Numbered from the stretch's first letter, positions 10,061 to 18,806 are shown. The stretch: 64,000 nt of DNA from Peribacillus asahii (GCF_004006295.1 NZ_CP026095.1:2094001-2158000); one strand, 5' to 3'. Notes: generated by a model from the letters alone, not told the origin. Program-made: numbers and translations.

Positions 10061-11047
10061 ATGACAAATACTAAATTAAATATGCTCTTGGAAAAAACAA
10101 GGTTACCAGTTATTTCAGCACCAATGTTTCTTGTATCTGGTACAGAATTAGTGATTGAAGCTTGTAAATCAGGCATAATTGGTTCATTCCCATTATTAAA
10201 CGCAAGAACAGGGGAAATTTTAGAAGAATGGATGAATCGAATTACTGAAGAATTAGAAGAAGCAAAAGCGTTGAATCCTGATCAGAAAATAGCTCCATGG
10301 GCTGTCAACCTTATTGTTCATAAAACCAATAAACGGTATGAAACAGATTTGGAATTAATTAAGAAATATCAACCTCCTATTGTTATTACTTCATTAGGTA
10401 AGCCCACATCTGTTGTTGATATTGTCCATGAATATGGTGGACTTGTATTTTCTGATGTAGCGACCCTTACTCATGCAAAAAAAGCGGCAGAGACTGGTAT
10501 TGATGGATTAGTGTTAGTTTGTAATGGGGCAGGAGGTCATGGTGGTACAATCAATCCAATAGCATTTATGGGAGCGGTCAAAAAGTTTTGGAATGGAATT
10601 ACCCTGCTTTCTGGTTGTATTACGAATGGACAAGATATATTGGCAGCCCAAGCTTTAGGCGCAGATTTTGCTTATATGGGAACGAGATTTATTGCTACAA
10701 ACGAAAGTAATGCTAGTAAAGAATATCAAGAGATGGTAACGGATTCAACAGTTGATGATATCATTTACACGCCTGCTTTTAGTGGGGTACATGCCAATTA
10801 TCTGATTCCAAGTATTAAAAATGCTGGTCTTGACCCTTCGCAGCTTGAGAGAAAAGAAACGATAGATTTTTCACATATGGAGAATAAGGAAGTAAAAGCA
10901 AAAGCTTGGAAGGACATCTGGTCTGCTGGTCAAGGCGTAGGGACAATTGATAAAGTTCTGCCAATTTCTCAAGTAGTTAATGACCTTGAGGAAGAGTATG
11001 AAAAAGCCTTATCTGCTTTAATATCTACAAGAAAGATACAATGTTAA
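10061..11047 (+). CDS. Nitronate monooxygenase-like FMN enzyme
   Basis: A 328-residue TIM-barrel flavoprotein of the 2-nitropropane dioxygenase/nitronate monooxygenase family, which also includes FabK-type enoyl reductases. Evidence is the N-terminal LPVISAPMFLVSG stretch, the FMN-phosphate and catalytic segment NGAGGHGG with its conserved histidine, and LGADFAYMGTRF near residue 200. I choose ATG at 10061 because GAGAGGGG lies just upstream; an earlier in-frame ATG would add an unrelated hydrophobic tail. It follows the exporter gene. In acid-degrading islands such flavoproteins may act on unsaturated intermediates, but here that is only conjecture. Confidence 0.85.
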   Translation: MTNTKLNMLLEKTRLPVISAPMFLVSGTELVIEACKSGIIGSFPLLNARTGEILEEWMNRITEELEEAKALNPDQKIAPWAVNLIVHKTNKRYETDLELIKKYQPPIVITSLGKPTSVVDIVHEYGGLVFSDVATLTHAKKAAETGIDGLVLVCNGAGGHGGTINPIAFMGAVKKFWNGITLLSGCITNGQDILAAQALGADFAYMGTRFIATNESNASKEYQEMVTDSTVDDIIYTPAFSGVHANYLIPSIKNAGLDPSQLERKETIDFSHMENKEVKAKAWKDIWSAGQGVGTIDKVLPISQVVNDLEEEYEKALSALISTRKIQC

Positions 11048-11163
11048 TTATTTAATGAGTTGACGCTGTTAACTAATAGTGTTGATAAAACGATTTATAG
11101 CTCATTTTAGCTTTGGTTTTTAAAATAAACCGAACATTAACTAACACATAGCCAATTGGCCAC

Positions 11164-11199
11164 AAAAAAGATGACTTCAAAATAGAAGCCATCTTTTTT
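11164..11199. terminator. Bidirectional terminator between NMO-like gene and leuA
   Basis: AAAAAAGATG..CTTC at 11164-11178 pairs with GAAG.CATCTTTTTT at 11185-11199, giving A runs on one side and T runs on the other. It can serve both the plus-strand oxidoreductase and the minus-strand leuA. Confidence 0.85.
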
Positions 11200-11256
11200 T
11201 AGTATCAATATTTATAAATAGTCAGCATAGAAGTTTATTAAACGTAGTTGACTGTT

Positions 11257-12798
11257 TTAAATTTTGGATAAATTTTCATGTGGGGTTTTTAATCTGTTAA
11301 TTGCATCGATATAAGCGTTAGCACTTGCAACGATAATATCAACATTAATAGCTCTGCCTTGGAATAACGATCCTTTCTTTCTAACTTTAACAAATACTTC
11401 TCCAATTGAATCTTTTCCTTGTGAAATGGAGTTGATTTTATAATCAACTAATTCGGTATCTTCTAACTGAAGAGCACCATCTATTCCTTTATAAAGAGCA
11501 TCAATCGGACCATTTCCTTCACCAATTCCTTCAATTAAAGAGCCATCGCTATGCACGATATTAACGAATGCTCGATATCGATTATCTGTAAGTATTTGTA
11601 AACTAAAGTCTTTAAATGAATATAAAGAATGCTTTTCTTTTGTCGTCTGTGTTTCTAACAAAGCGATAATATCCTCATCAAAAATTTCCTTCTTACGATC
11701 GGCAAGATCTTTATACTTTTTGAAAACTTCTCTAAGCTGCTCATCATTAACAAAATAACCGAGCTCTTCATATCTCTTTTTAAGCGCATTTCTGCCAGAG
11801 AGTTTGCCTAATACTAACTTAGTCTCATGAAAACCAATACTTTCAGGCTTCATAATTTCGTAGGTAGATTTATCTTTAATAACCCCATCCTGATGAATGC
11901 CAGAAGAATGAGCAAACGCATTTCCACCTATAACCGCTTTGTTAGGAGGAATAGCAATGCCTGTAAGTCTACTTACTAATTTACTTGTTCTAGCCACTTC
12001 TTTCAAATCAATCCCTGTTTCTTTATGATAATAATCCTTTCGAGTTTCTAATAAAGCAGCTACTTCTTCAAGAGCTACATTTCCTGCTCGTTCACCAATC
12101 CCATTTATACAGCCTTCAACTTGTGTAACCCCCGCTTTAATGGCCGCAATACTATTACTTAATGCTAAACCAAGATCATCATGGCAATGACAGCTTAAGC
12201 GTACGTTCTCAATTCCTGCTGTATTTTCCTTAATATATTGAAATTGCTTGATATATTCTTCAGGAGTTGTATAACCGACTGTGTCAGGGAAATTCAACAC
12301 AGTTGCGCCTGCTTCAATCACTTTTTCGGCTACTTCACAAAGAAAATCTAATTCGGTACGTGTAGAGTCTTCACAGGAGAATTCAATATGTTTAAAATGT
12401 TTGGCTGCATAAGAGACACTTTCGACCGCTTTGGCTACTACTTGTTCTTTTGTCAATCCTAGTTTACGTTCTCGATGAATCGGGGAAGTAGCTATAAAAA
12501 TATGAATACCTGTATTATCAATATCTCCAATAGCATTTATTACTGCATCAATATCTTCTTTATTTGTTCGAGCGAGGCTGACTACCATTGGTTTAGAAAC
12601 AGCTTGTGCGACTGCTCTAATAGCTTGTGCGTCCCCAGGCGATGCAGCAGCAAATCCCGCCTCAATAATATCGATTCCTAGCTTTTCTAATCGTAGTGCA
12701 ATTTCCACCTTTTCTTCTTGATTAAGATTCACCCCAGGTGTTTGTTCACCATCTCTTAATGTAGTATCAAAAAAATAAACTCTTTTATTCTCCATCAT
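11257..12798 (-). CDS. leuA: 2-Isopropylmalate synthase, stand-alone
   Basis: A 513-residue DRE-TIM aldolase with the motif DTTLRDGEQTPG at residues 11-22, the metal-binding HCHDDLGLA near 200, the GIGERAGN stretch, and an allosteric LeuA domain from about 385. It condenses 2-ketoisovalerate with acetyl-CoA in leucine synthesis, with leucine feedback through the C-terminal domain. Unusually, no leuB, leuC or leuD lies nearby, and no T-box is visible upstream. The start ATG pair follows AAAGGGGG. Citramalate or homocitrate synthases share the fold, so a role in branched-acid metabolism is possible, but length and domain layout favour LeuA. Confidence 0.85.
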   Translation of the reverse strand: MMENKRVYFFDTTLRDGEQTPGVNLNQEEKVEIALRLEKLGIDIIEAGFAAASPGDAQAIRAVAQAVSKPMVVSLARTNKEDIDAVINAIGDIDNTGIHIFIATSPIHRERKLGLTKEQVVAKAVESVSYAAKHFKHIEFSCEDSTRTELDFLCEVAEKVIEAGATVLNFPDTVGYTTPEEYIKQFQYIKENTAGIENVRLSCHCHDDLGLALSNSIAAIKAGVTQVEGCINGIGERAGNVALEEVAALLETRKDYYHKETGIDLKEVARTSKLVSRLTGIAIPPNKAVIGGNAFAHSSGIHQDGVIKDKSTYEIMKPESIGFHETKLVLGKLSGRNALKKRYEELGYFVNDEQLREVFKKYKDLADRKKEIFDEDIIALLETQTTKEKHSLYSFKDFSLQILTDNRYRAFVNIVHSDGSLIEGIGEGNGPIDALYKGIDGALQLEDTELVDYKINSISQGKDSIGEVFVKVRKKGSLFQGRAINVDIIVASANAYIDAINRLKTPHENLSKI

Positions 12799-13042
12799 GA
12801 AACCCCCTTTTCAATTAATCACCTATTACGGATATCATTATCCATTTTTTGTATAAAATGTATACTACTACAATTTTTTAGGGGATTCAAGTATTTTATC
12901 AATCTCCAAAACATATATTCAAGCTATTTTTTGAATGGGTACGGTCGTGATTTCTTATATAAATATGTATTTAAATGATCCCTATAGCCGTATGAACAAT
13001 AATTATTGTTACTAATTATTTCACTTTTGCGAATATTTTGAA

Positions 13043-13070
13043 TTGGATATATCTTTCAAAGCCTGATAAT
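13043..13070 (+). promoter_or_regulatory. Possible sigma-A promoter for the CoA-transferase operon
   Basis: TTGGAT at 13043-13048, 16-base spacer, GATAAT at 13065-13070. Moderate match to consensus, upstream of the gene starting at 13304. Confidence 0.35.
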
Positions 13071-13224
13071 GTTAAATAATGTTAATAAAATTGTAGAAAA
13101 AGGAGAGGAGGACAAATCATAGTTAGGGAATAAAGGATGGGGCCCCCTTGTTTGTTGCTTTAAAAGTAGACTAAGCGTACATGTCGACAAGGTCCTAGCT
13201 ACAGAGAAATAGGGGAGTAATATT

Positions 13225-13238
13225 TGAAAGCGCCTTCT
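13225..13238 (+). promoter_or_regulatory. cre-like CcpA site
   Basis: TGAAAGCGCCTTCT matches 12 of 14 positions of TGWAANCGNTNWCA and lies 66 bp before the CoA-transferase start. Confidence 0.35.
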
Positions 13239-13303
13239 TAAATAGCTAAAGTCGTATTATTTGTTAACACAGAATAAAATTATAAGGTCTGAGGTGAACT
13301 GCA

Positions 13304-14488
13304 TTGCAAGCTTTAGAGGGAATCAAAGTATTAGATTTATCAAGAACATTAGCAGGTCCATTTAGTACGATGATGTTAGGTGATATGGGAGCAGATATTA
13401 TTAAAGTAGAACAGCCATCTGTAGGTGATGAAACAAGAAGATTTACCCCACCTACATGGAACGGTGAAAGTTGCTACTATCTCTCATCCAATCGAAATAA
13501 ACGTAGTATTACAATTGATTTAAAATCTCCAGAAGGTAGAGACATTATATATAAATTAGTAAAAGAAGCAGATGTGCTAGTCGAAAACTTTAGAACAGGA
13601 ACTATGGAGAAATTAGGATACGGCTATGAACAATTAAAAGAAATAAATCCGCGATTAATTTACTGTTCGATTTCTGGATTTGGGCGTTCCGGACCTGAAA
13701 AGAACAGGCCAGGTTATGATCTATTATTACAAGGATTCAGCGGCTTAATGAGTGTAACCGGAGATCCCGAACGGCCGCCGGTGAAGACGGGAACTTCCAC
13801 TGTGGATATTAATACAGGTATGTTTGCAGCATTTGGAATTGTAACTGCGCTATTTGCTAGAGAGAAAAGCGGGAGAGGACAATTCATTGATACTAGTTTA
13901 CTAGATAGTCAGGTCGCTATTTTAAATTATTTAGCTACTAATTTTTTTGCTACTGGACAAGTAGCGCAACGATATGGATCAGGGCATCCGACAATTGTTC
14001 CTTATCAAGCTTTTCAAGCAAAGGACATGGATATTATATTAGCGGTAGCGAATGATAGATTGTGGGAAAAGTGCTGTAAAGGCTTTGAATGGAATGACTT
14101 ATTAGAGGATTCTAGATTTAAAATAAACGATGATCGAGTAGCTAATCGCGAATTACTTGTTGAAATGATTAATGAACGTCTATCCAAAATGGAAAGCAAG
14201 GAGATTTTTGAAAGAATGGAACACGCCGGAGTACCGTGTGGACCTATTCATACTATTGATCAAATCATGACTCACCCACATGTAATCGCAAGAGAGATGG
14301 TCCTCGAAATTGAACATCCTATTGTCAAAAATTTAAAAGTTCCTGGATTTCCAATTAAATTTTCTGAAACCCCTGCACAATTAAAAAAACATCCTCCTTT
14401 ACTAGGAGAGCATACGCACGAAGTATTACTAGAATTAGGCTATTCAAAAAAGGAAATTGCGAATTTGGAACAAGGGAAGATTATTTAA
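13304..14488 (+). CDS. Class III (CaiB/BaiF) CoA-transferase
   Basis: A 394-residue protein of the formyl-CoA transferase/CaiB family, which moves CoA between acids through an aspartyl-CoA intermediate. The N-terminal LEGIKVLDLSRTLAGPF stretch, the NRNKRSITIDLK strand and VENFRTGTMEKLG are typical. Asp168 in TSTVDINTG is the expected nucleophile. It lacks the GHDINY signature of alpha-methylacyl-CoA racemases seen in the two paralogues at 22759 and 32545, so I assign true transferase activity. The start is TTG after GAGGTGA. It forms a two-gene unit with the SDR behind it. Probable role: activate an imported acid using succinyl-CoA or a pathway CoA ester. Confidence 0.9.
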   Translation: MQALEGIKVLDLSRTLAGPFSTMMLGDMGADIIKVEQPSVGDETRRFTPPTWNGESCYYLSSNRNKRSITIDLKSPEGRDIIYKLVKEADVLVENFRTGTMEKLGYGYEQLKEINPRLIYCSISGFGRSGPEKNRPGYDLLLQGFSGLMSVTGDPERPPVKTGTSTVDINTGMFAAFGIVTALFAREKSGRGQFIDTSLLDSQVAILNYLATNFFATGQVAQRYGSGHPTIVPYQAFQAKDMDIILAVANDRLWEKCCKGFEWNDLLEDSRFKINDDRVANRELLVEMINERLSKMESKEIFERMEHAGVPCGPIHTIDQIMTHPHVIAREMVLEIEHPIVKNLKVPGFPIKFSETPAQLKKHPPLLGEHTHEVLLELGYSKKEIANLEQGKII

Positions 14489-14516
14489 CTATTCATTAAG
14501 AAGGAGTATAACTACA

Positions 14517-15299
14517 ATGAACTTAAACTTGAAAAATAAGGTCGCAATAGTAACAGGCGGCAGTAAGGGGATTGGCTTTGCAACAGCCTTATTATTAGCA
14601 AAAGAAGGGGCTGACGTTGCTATTTGTGGAAGAGATATAACGAAATTGCAAGAGGCCTCAGCAATCATTAAAGAGGCAACCGGAAGAGAGGTATATTATG
14701 CTTCAAAAGATGTGTCTATAAAGAGTGATTGTGAGGAGTTTGTTAGGGAGACGGCGAAGCATTTTGGCGGGGTTGATATATTAATTAACAATGCTGGTCA
14801 AAGCTCTGCACATTCATTTGAACTGGTTAATGAAGAAATGTGGAGAGCAGATCTAAATTTAAAACTATTTGCCGCAATCTTTTGTTCGAATGCTTCGATC
14901 CCGTATATGAAAGAAAGAGGGGGTGGAGCAATTTTAAATGTCACAGCAACAATCGCTAAAACAGCTCCTGCTTCATCACTACCAACGAGTGTGAGCAGAG
15001 CAGCAGGAATGACTTTAACAAATGCAATGAGCAAAGATTTAGCTAAATATAATATACGAGTGAACACAGTTTGTATTGGATTAATTAGAAGTGAGCAAAT
15101 AGAAAGAAAGTGGAAAAGAGATTATGGTCATTTGTCGTGGGAGGAGTTTTCGAAATTGTCTTCCCATAAAATCCCGTTAGGAAGAATTGGCGAAACGGAT
15201 GAGGCAGCTAATGTGATTAGTTTCTTAGTATCGGATGCTGCATCATACGTCACAGGTACCTCCGTCAATATTGATGGGGGGAAAGGAGAGGCTTTATAA
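14517..15299 (+). CDS. SDR-family protein lacking the usual Tyr-x3-Lys pair
   Basis: A 260-residue short-chain dehydrogenase/reductase fold. The nucleotide-binding motif TGGSKGIG and the NNAG motif are intact, so NAD(P) binding is likely. The catalytic motif is not: where most members have YxxxK, this one reads TSVSR, replacing Tyr by Thr and Lys by Arg. ATG at 14517 is chosen because AAGGAG lies upstream. The stop of the CoA-transferase lies 28 bp before. I have the impression that a subgroup of SDRs shares this APTSVSR-like variant, so it may be a distinct activity or a structural partner of an active SDR. Fold certain, activity unknown. Confidence 0.85.
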   Translation: MNLNLKNKVAIVTGGSKGIGFATALLLAKEGADVAICGRDITKLQEASAIIKEATGREVYYASKDVSIKSDCEEFVRETAKHFGGVDILINNAGQSSAHSFELVNEEMWRADLNLKLFAAIFCSNASIPYMKERGGGAILNVTATIAKTAPASSLPTSVSRAAGMTLTNAMSKDLAKYNIRVNTVCIGLIRSEQIERKWKRDYGHLSWEEFSKLSSHKIPLGRIGETDEAANVISFLVSDAASYVTGTSVNIDGGKGEAL

Positions 15300-15399
15300 A
15301 GTTTGAGGTCTTAACTTTGCCGTTGAGTGTAGAATGCATTCAATAAGTCTTTGCTGCCCTGTTATTTTGTAGAAATGCTTTGCTTTTATAATGGTAAAC

Positions 15400-15455
15400 G
15401 AAAGAGGTTGACCTAAAAGGTCGTTTCATAACGATGGGCTAGGTTAACCTCTTTC
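15400..15455 (+). terminator. Large hairpin ending the CoA-transferase/SDR unit
   Basis: A 15-bp stem (15400-15414 with 15441-15455, one G-U) around a 26-base loop. The following T run is interrupted, so termination efficiency is uncertain. Confidence 0.6.
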
Positions 15456-15533
15456 TGCTATTTGACTAGCCTGTTTTTGAGGAAAGGAAATACGCTTCTG
15501 TGATGAAAAAGAAATGGTGACGCAATTCAAAAG

Positions 15534-15570
15534 TGTCTCGAAAAAGAGACAGTGTCCGATTTTCAGGACA
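15534..15570 (+). promoter_or_regulatory. Candidate enhancer sites for a sigma-54 activator
   Basis: Two inverted repeats in tandem: TGTCTC-N6-GAGACA (15534-15551) and TGTCC-N8-GGACA (15553-15570), with centres 19 bp apart. They lie about 110-130 bp upstream of the start expected from the -24/-12 promoter at 15645, the usual position of enhancer sites. Binding by the CBS-PAS activator at 2786-4636 is inferred. Confidence 0.55.
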
Positions 15571-15643
15571 ATTAAATACAATAGTGTTTCCTTTCTGTAG
15601 CATTGAAATAGGAGAATCCTTGAAAGACATAGGTTGGTTTTGC

Positions 15644-15660
15644 TGGCATAAAAATTGCAT
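15644..15660 (+). promoter_or_regulatory. Sigma-54 (SigL) -24/-12 promoter
   Basis: TGGCATAAAAATTGCAT at 15644-15660 has GG at 15645-15646 and GC at 15657-15658 with exactly 10 bases between, close to consensus TGGCAC-N5-TTGCW. It drives the acyl-CoA dehydrogenase/DctP/thioesterase unit. A nearly identical element occurs at 49878. Confidence 0.85.
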
Positions 15661-15706
15661 GATTATATAGTAGCAATACTATAAAAAGGAGAGCGAGGGA
15701 AAAAAG

Positions 15707-16882
15707 ATGAGTAATCAAACTATTCATAAGGCGCAAGCAAGTCGTATCTATCCTTCTAATGAACATTTAATGTTTCGGGAATCATTAAGAAAATTCGTGG
15801 AAAAAGAAGTGGAGCCTTATTTTACACAATGGGAAGAAGAGCGTTTAATACCTCGTGAATTATGGCTCAAACTAGGTAAACAAGGATTTCTTTGTCCTTC
15901 AGTCGATGAAAAATATGGAGGTATGGGGGTAGATTTTGGCTTTGCGGCTATTCTATCAGAGGAATTAGCTAGAGTAGGTACGGGACTTAGCGGAATAAGC
16001 CTACATAGTAATGTAGTTACTCCCTATCTCTCTTCTTTTGGGACAGAAGAGCAAAAGAAGAGATGCTTACCAAAATTCGTTAGCGGTGAATTGATTTCCG
16101 CAATCGCTATGACTGAACCTGGAGCAGGGTCAGATTTGCAAAATATTTCTACGACAGCTATTAAAGATGGTTCTGATTATATTGTCAATGGTCAAAAAAC
16201 ATTTATTACAAACGGAATCCTTTCTGATGTCGTATTAGTAGCCTGTAAAACAGATCCAAAAGCAACTCCTGCGCATCGTGGAGTAAGTCTGTTATTGATA
16301 GAAAGAGGAATGGCTGGTTTCTCGAGAGGTAGAAAGCTAGATAAGGTTGGCATGCACAGTCAAGATACAGCTGAATTAATCTTTGAAGATGTACGTGTTC
16401 CAGCTTCTAATCTTTTAGGAGAAGAAGGAAAAGGATTTCTTTATTTAATGGATAAATTGCAACAAGAACGCCTTCTCACTGCAATTGGAGGAATCGTTGC
16501 TGCAGAAGACATGTTAGACATAACGTTACAATATGTAAAAGAACGCCAAGCTTTTGGCAAACCAATTAGTAAATTTCAAAATACACAATTTAAACTAGCG
16601 GAAATTGCTACATTAGTTCAAATAGGTCGTACGTTTGTTGATGATTTAATTGTCAAGCATATGGAAGGTCAAAATATTGTTACGGAGGTATCTATGGCAA
16701 AATGGTGGCTTACTGACATGGCTAGACGTATTTCCGCAGAATGTATGCAGCTGCATGGCGGGTATGGCTATATGGAGGAATATAAGATTGCTAGAAGATA
16801 CCGTGACGCAGCTGTCGCCCCTATTTATGCCGGATCGAATGAAATTATGAAGATTATTATCGCTAAGAACTTAGGAATGTAA
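15707..16882 (+). CDS. Acyl-CoA dehydrogenase, LCAD/IVD-like, copy A
   Basis: A 391-residue flavoenzyme with the complete acyl-CoA dehydrogenase fold: signatures AMTEPGAGSDL near 134 and QLHGGYGYMEEY near 345. The general base used by short- and medium-chain enzymes in YEGT is replaced (IYAGSNE). Glu254 in LQQERLL is present, the position used by isovaleryl- and long-chain acyl-CoA dehydrogenases, so a branched or longer acyl-CoA is expected. It is one of three closely similar paralogues (others at 20575 and 30336). It heads the sigma-54-driven unit and starts at ATG after AAAGGAGAG. Electrons would go to an electron-transfer flavoprotein not encoded here. Confidence 0.93.
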   Translation: MSNQTIHKAQASRIYPSNEHLMFRESLRKFVEKEVEPYFTQWEEERLIPRELWLKLGKQGFLCPSVDEKYGGMGVDFGFAAILSEELARVGTGLSGISLHSNVVTPYLSSFGTEEQKKRCLPKFVSGELISAIAMTEPGAGSDLQNISTTAIKDGSDYIVNGQKTFITNGILSDVVLVACKTDPKATPAHRGVSLLLIERGMAGFSRGRKLDKVGMHSQDTAELIFEDVRVPASNLLGEEGKGFLYLMDKLQQERLLTAIGGIVAAEDMLDITLQYVKERQAFGKPISKFQNTQFKLAEIATLVQIGRTFVDDLIVKHMEGQNIVTEVSMAKWWLTDMARRISAECMQLHGGYGYMEEYKIARRYRDAAVAPIYAGSNEIMKIIIAKNLGM

Positions 16883-16949
16883 CCGTATTCAAATTTATTT
16901 AAGTTACGGTTAATGGCTTAAAATAAACGCTTTAATTGGGGGTAATTTA

Positions 16950-18014
16950 ATGACGAAAAAGAGGCTTTTAATTTTCACAACGATTATGACTACTCTTTCT
17001 CTGCTAATAGCAGGCTGTAGTGCAAGTACTACAAACAGCTCAGAAAAAGAGGAGGACAAAAAAGTTACTTTGAAATTAGCGTCTTATTTTGCTGATACAT
17101 CTCCTATTTATACAGCGGTAACAAAACCTTGGATGGAAAGAGTGACAGAGTTAACTGAAGGAAAAGTTGAATTTCAATATTTCCCTAGCGAACAATTAGG
17201 GAAAGCTCAAGATCTCTTGAAGTTAACGAAGGATGGTGTGGCTGATATTAGTATCTATCCAGCTAACTATTTCCCAGATAACATGCCTTATAGTCATATG
17301 ATAGCAGGTCTTCCGAATCTTAGTGAGACATCAAATCAAGGAACTCTCGCTTATCGTGACTCGTTGCAAGAAAGCTCGACATTATTAGAAAAGGATTACT
17401 TAAATAATGGAGTTAGACCTGTTTTGACTCATGTATCTCCTCCGAACGAAATTTGGACAACAGGGGAGGAAGTTCGTGTACCAGAAGATTTAAAAGGCTT
17501 GAAGGTGAAAACAGCAGGAGGCATTACGAGTGAGATGTATAAATTTATGGGAGCAGTCCCTGTTACAATCTCTCATGGAGAAACGTATGAAGCTCTTGAT
17601 AAAGGAGTTATCCAAGCGGCTAATTACTACTCTATGGCTGTAAAAAGTTCTGGTGCAGAAGAAATTCTTAATTATGGAGTTTTTCCACATGTTGGATCTG
17701 TTATACACGGATTAGTAGTTAATGAAAAGGTTTGGCAAGGACTCTCTGAGGATACACAGAAAGCGATGATTCAAGCGGGAGAAGAGATTATGGAAGCAGC
17801 AGGAGAAATTTATAAGGAAGAAACGAATAAATTCAATGAGGAGTTCGTAAAAAACGGCGGAACGATAGCAGAATTAACAAAGAAAGAACAAGAGGAATGG
17901 ACAAAGGTAACAGAAGAATTTAATCAATCTTGGTTAGACAAGAATAAATCTGATGGCCATTCGTATGAAAAAGTACTAAATCTGTATAAAGAAAAACTAG
18001 AAAAATATAAGTAA
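16950..18014 (+). CDS. Orphan TRAP substrate-binding lipoprotein (DctP), copy 2
   Basis: A 354-residue DctP-type lipoprotein with lipobox LIAGC (Cys23), clearly paralogous to the protein at 7390. No membrane subunits accompany it, so it may share the DctQM pair at 5470-7333. Two usually conserved binding residues differ: the carboxylate-clamping arginine is Lys187 (GLKVKTAGG) and the Asp of GVIDG is Gln222 (GVIQA). This points to a different ligand or altered affinity. It lies 67 bp after an acyl-CoA dehydrogenase gene in the sigma-54-controlled unit, so its production should follow the presence of a specific inducer. Confidence 0.92.
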   Translation: MTKKRLLIFTTIMTTLSLLIAGCSASTTNSSEKEEDKKVTLKLASYFADTSPIYTAVTKPWMERVTELTEGKVEFQYFPSEQLGKAQDLLKLTKDGVADISIYPANYFPDNMPYSHMIAGLPNLSETSNQGTLAYRDSLQESSTLLEKDYLNNGVRPVLTHVSPPNEIWTTGEEVRVPEDLKGLKVKTAGGITSEMYKFMGAVPVTISHGETYEALDKGVIQAANYYSMAVKSSGAEEILNYGVFPHVGSVIHGLVVNEKVWQGLSEDTQKAMIQAGEEIMEAAGEIYKEETNKFNEEFVKNGGTIAELTKKEQEEWTKVTEEFNQSWLDKNKSDGHSYEKVLNLYKEKLEKYK

Positions 18015-18050
18015 AAACTTAATCCTGAGTTAAAGAAGAGGTGACGCTTT

Positions 18051-18461
18051 GTGCTAGTGGAATCAATGGAAGATATGAGACAAATTTATGAAAACAGCCC
18101 TTTTAATAATTTTTTGGGCATCAAATTAGAAAAATTCGAGGAAGGCTCTGTCGTTTATTCTCTTAAAGTTACTCCGGCCCATTTAAATGTGAATCAAGGA
18201 GTACATGGAGGAGTGTATTTTAGTATTCTCGATTCAGTGATGGGGGCAACTATTCGTACAGTCATTAAACAATCTATTGTGACAGTGAATGTGACTATTA
18301 ATTATTTTGCTCCAGTTAAAAATGGGGAAACTATGATTGCAAGAGCTAATGTTATTCAGCATGGAAAAAGCATTATGACTGCTGAAGGAATAATTGAAGA
18401 TTCTAATGGTCAATTATTAGCGAAGGCAACTGGCACCTTTAAAAGAATAAGAAACCGTTGA
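18051..18461 (+). CDS. PaaI-type hot-dog thioesterase
   Basis: A 136-residue single hot-dog domain of the PaaI/YdiI thioesterase family. The conserved stretch NVNQGVHGGVYFSILDSVMG carries the HGG turn and the acidic residue that activates water. Such enzymes hydrolyse acyl- or aryl-CoA esters and often rescue CoA from dead-end intermediates. The start is GTG following AAGAGGTGA. It lies 36 bp after the orphan dctP and closes the sigma-54-driven unit before a terminator. Substrate is not predictable; a CoA-sparing role in the island is inferred. Confidence 0.87.
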   Translation: MLVESMEDMRQIYENSPFNNFLGIKLEKFEEGSVVYSLKVTPAHLNVNQGVHGGVYFSILDSVMGATIRTVIKQSIVTVNVTINYFAPVKNGETMIARANVIQHGKSIMTAEGIIEDSNGQLLAKATGTFKRIRNR

Positions 18462-18806
18462 AAGATTTTAATAAGTAATAATTAATGAAACTTCTTGTAT
18501 GTTACGTAATAGGGGGATTCAAATAGAAATAAAGAGGGTTCTATTGTTTTAGAATCCTTTTTATTTCTTTAAAATGTCCTAGATAGAATCAATGAAATTC
18601 TTCTATATGAAAATTTAACTATGTTAATGAATAGTGTTGATTCATATGATTTTTTGCTTAAGGCGTATGAAGTCCGCTTTTCAGAAAAGTTGAATAGTTT
18701 CTTTTCCTCCAAGAAACGAAGGAGGAACTTATAACGGTGTTATTTTCACAAGAGTTGAAACTGAATAATCATTTCCTTCATTTATAAGTGTCGAAAGGGG
18801 AATTAG
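18462..18806. other. 345-bp gap before the acyl-CoA ligase gene
   Basis: Apart from the terminator at 18527-18566 I see no gene and no clear promoter here. No GG-N10-GC element of sigma-54 type is present. Confidence 0.5.
18527..18566 (+). terminator. Terminator after the thioesterase gene
   Basis: Left arm 18527-18543 pairs with 18550-18566 across a 6-base loop, with two G-U pairs and a T-rich right arm. Confidence 0.8.

Larger units (their letters stand above)
12799..13303. other. 505-bp intergenic region between divergent leuA and CoA-transferase operon
   Basis: No gene is supported. It contains a palindrome-like GTATAAAATGTATAC at 12851-12865 near leuA, a possible sigma-A promoter (13043-13070), a GC-rich GGGGCCCC palindrome near 13140-13147, and a cre-like site (13225-13238). 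A strong Shine-Dalgarno-like GGAGAGGAGG near 13100 has no usable start codon after it. Confidence 0.5.

Noticed and set aside
9847..10176. 109-codon minus-strand frame over the exporter/oxidoreductase junction
   Set aside because: Overlaps two real genes and has no recognisable features.
13080..13130. Strong Shine-Dalgarno GGAGAGGAGG before the CoA-transferase gene
   Set aside because: No ATG, GTG or TTG follows at usable distance before a stop; at most a decayed small gene.
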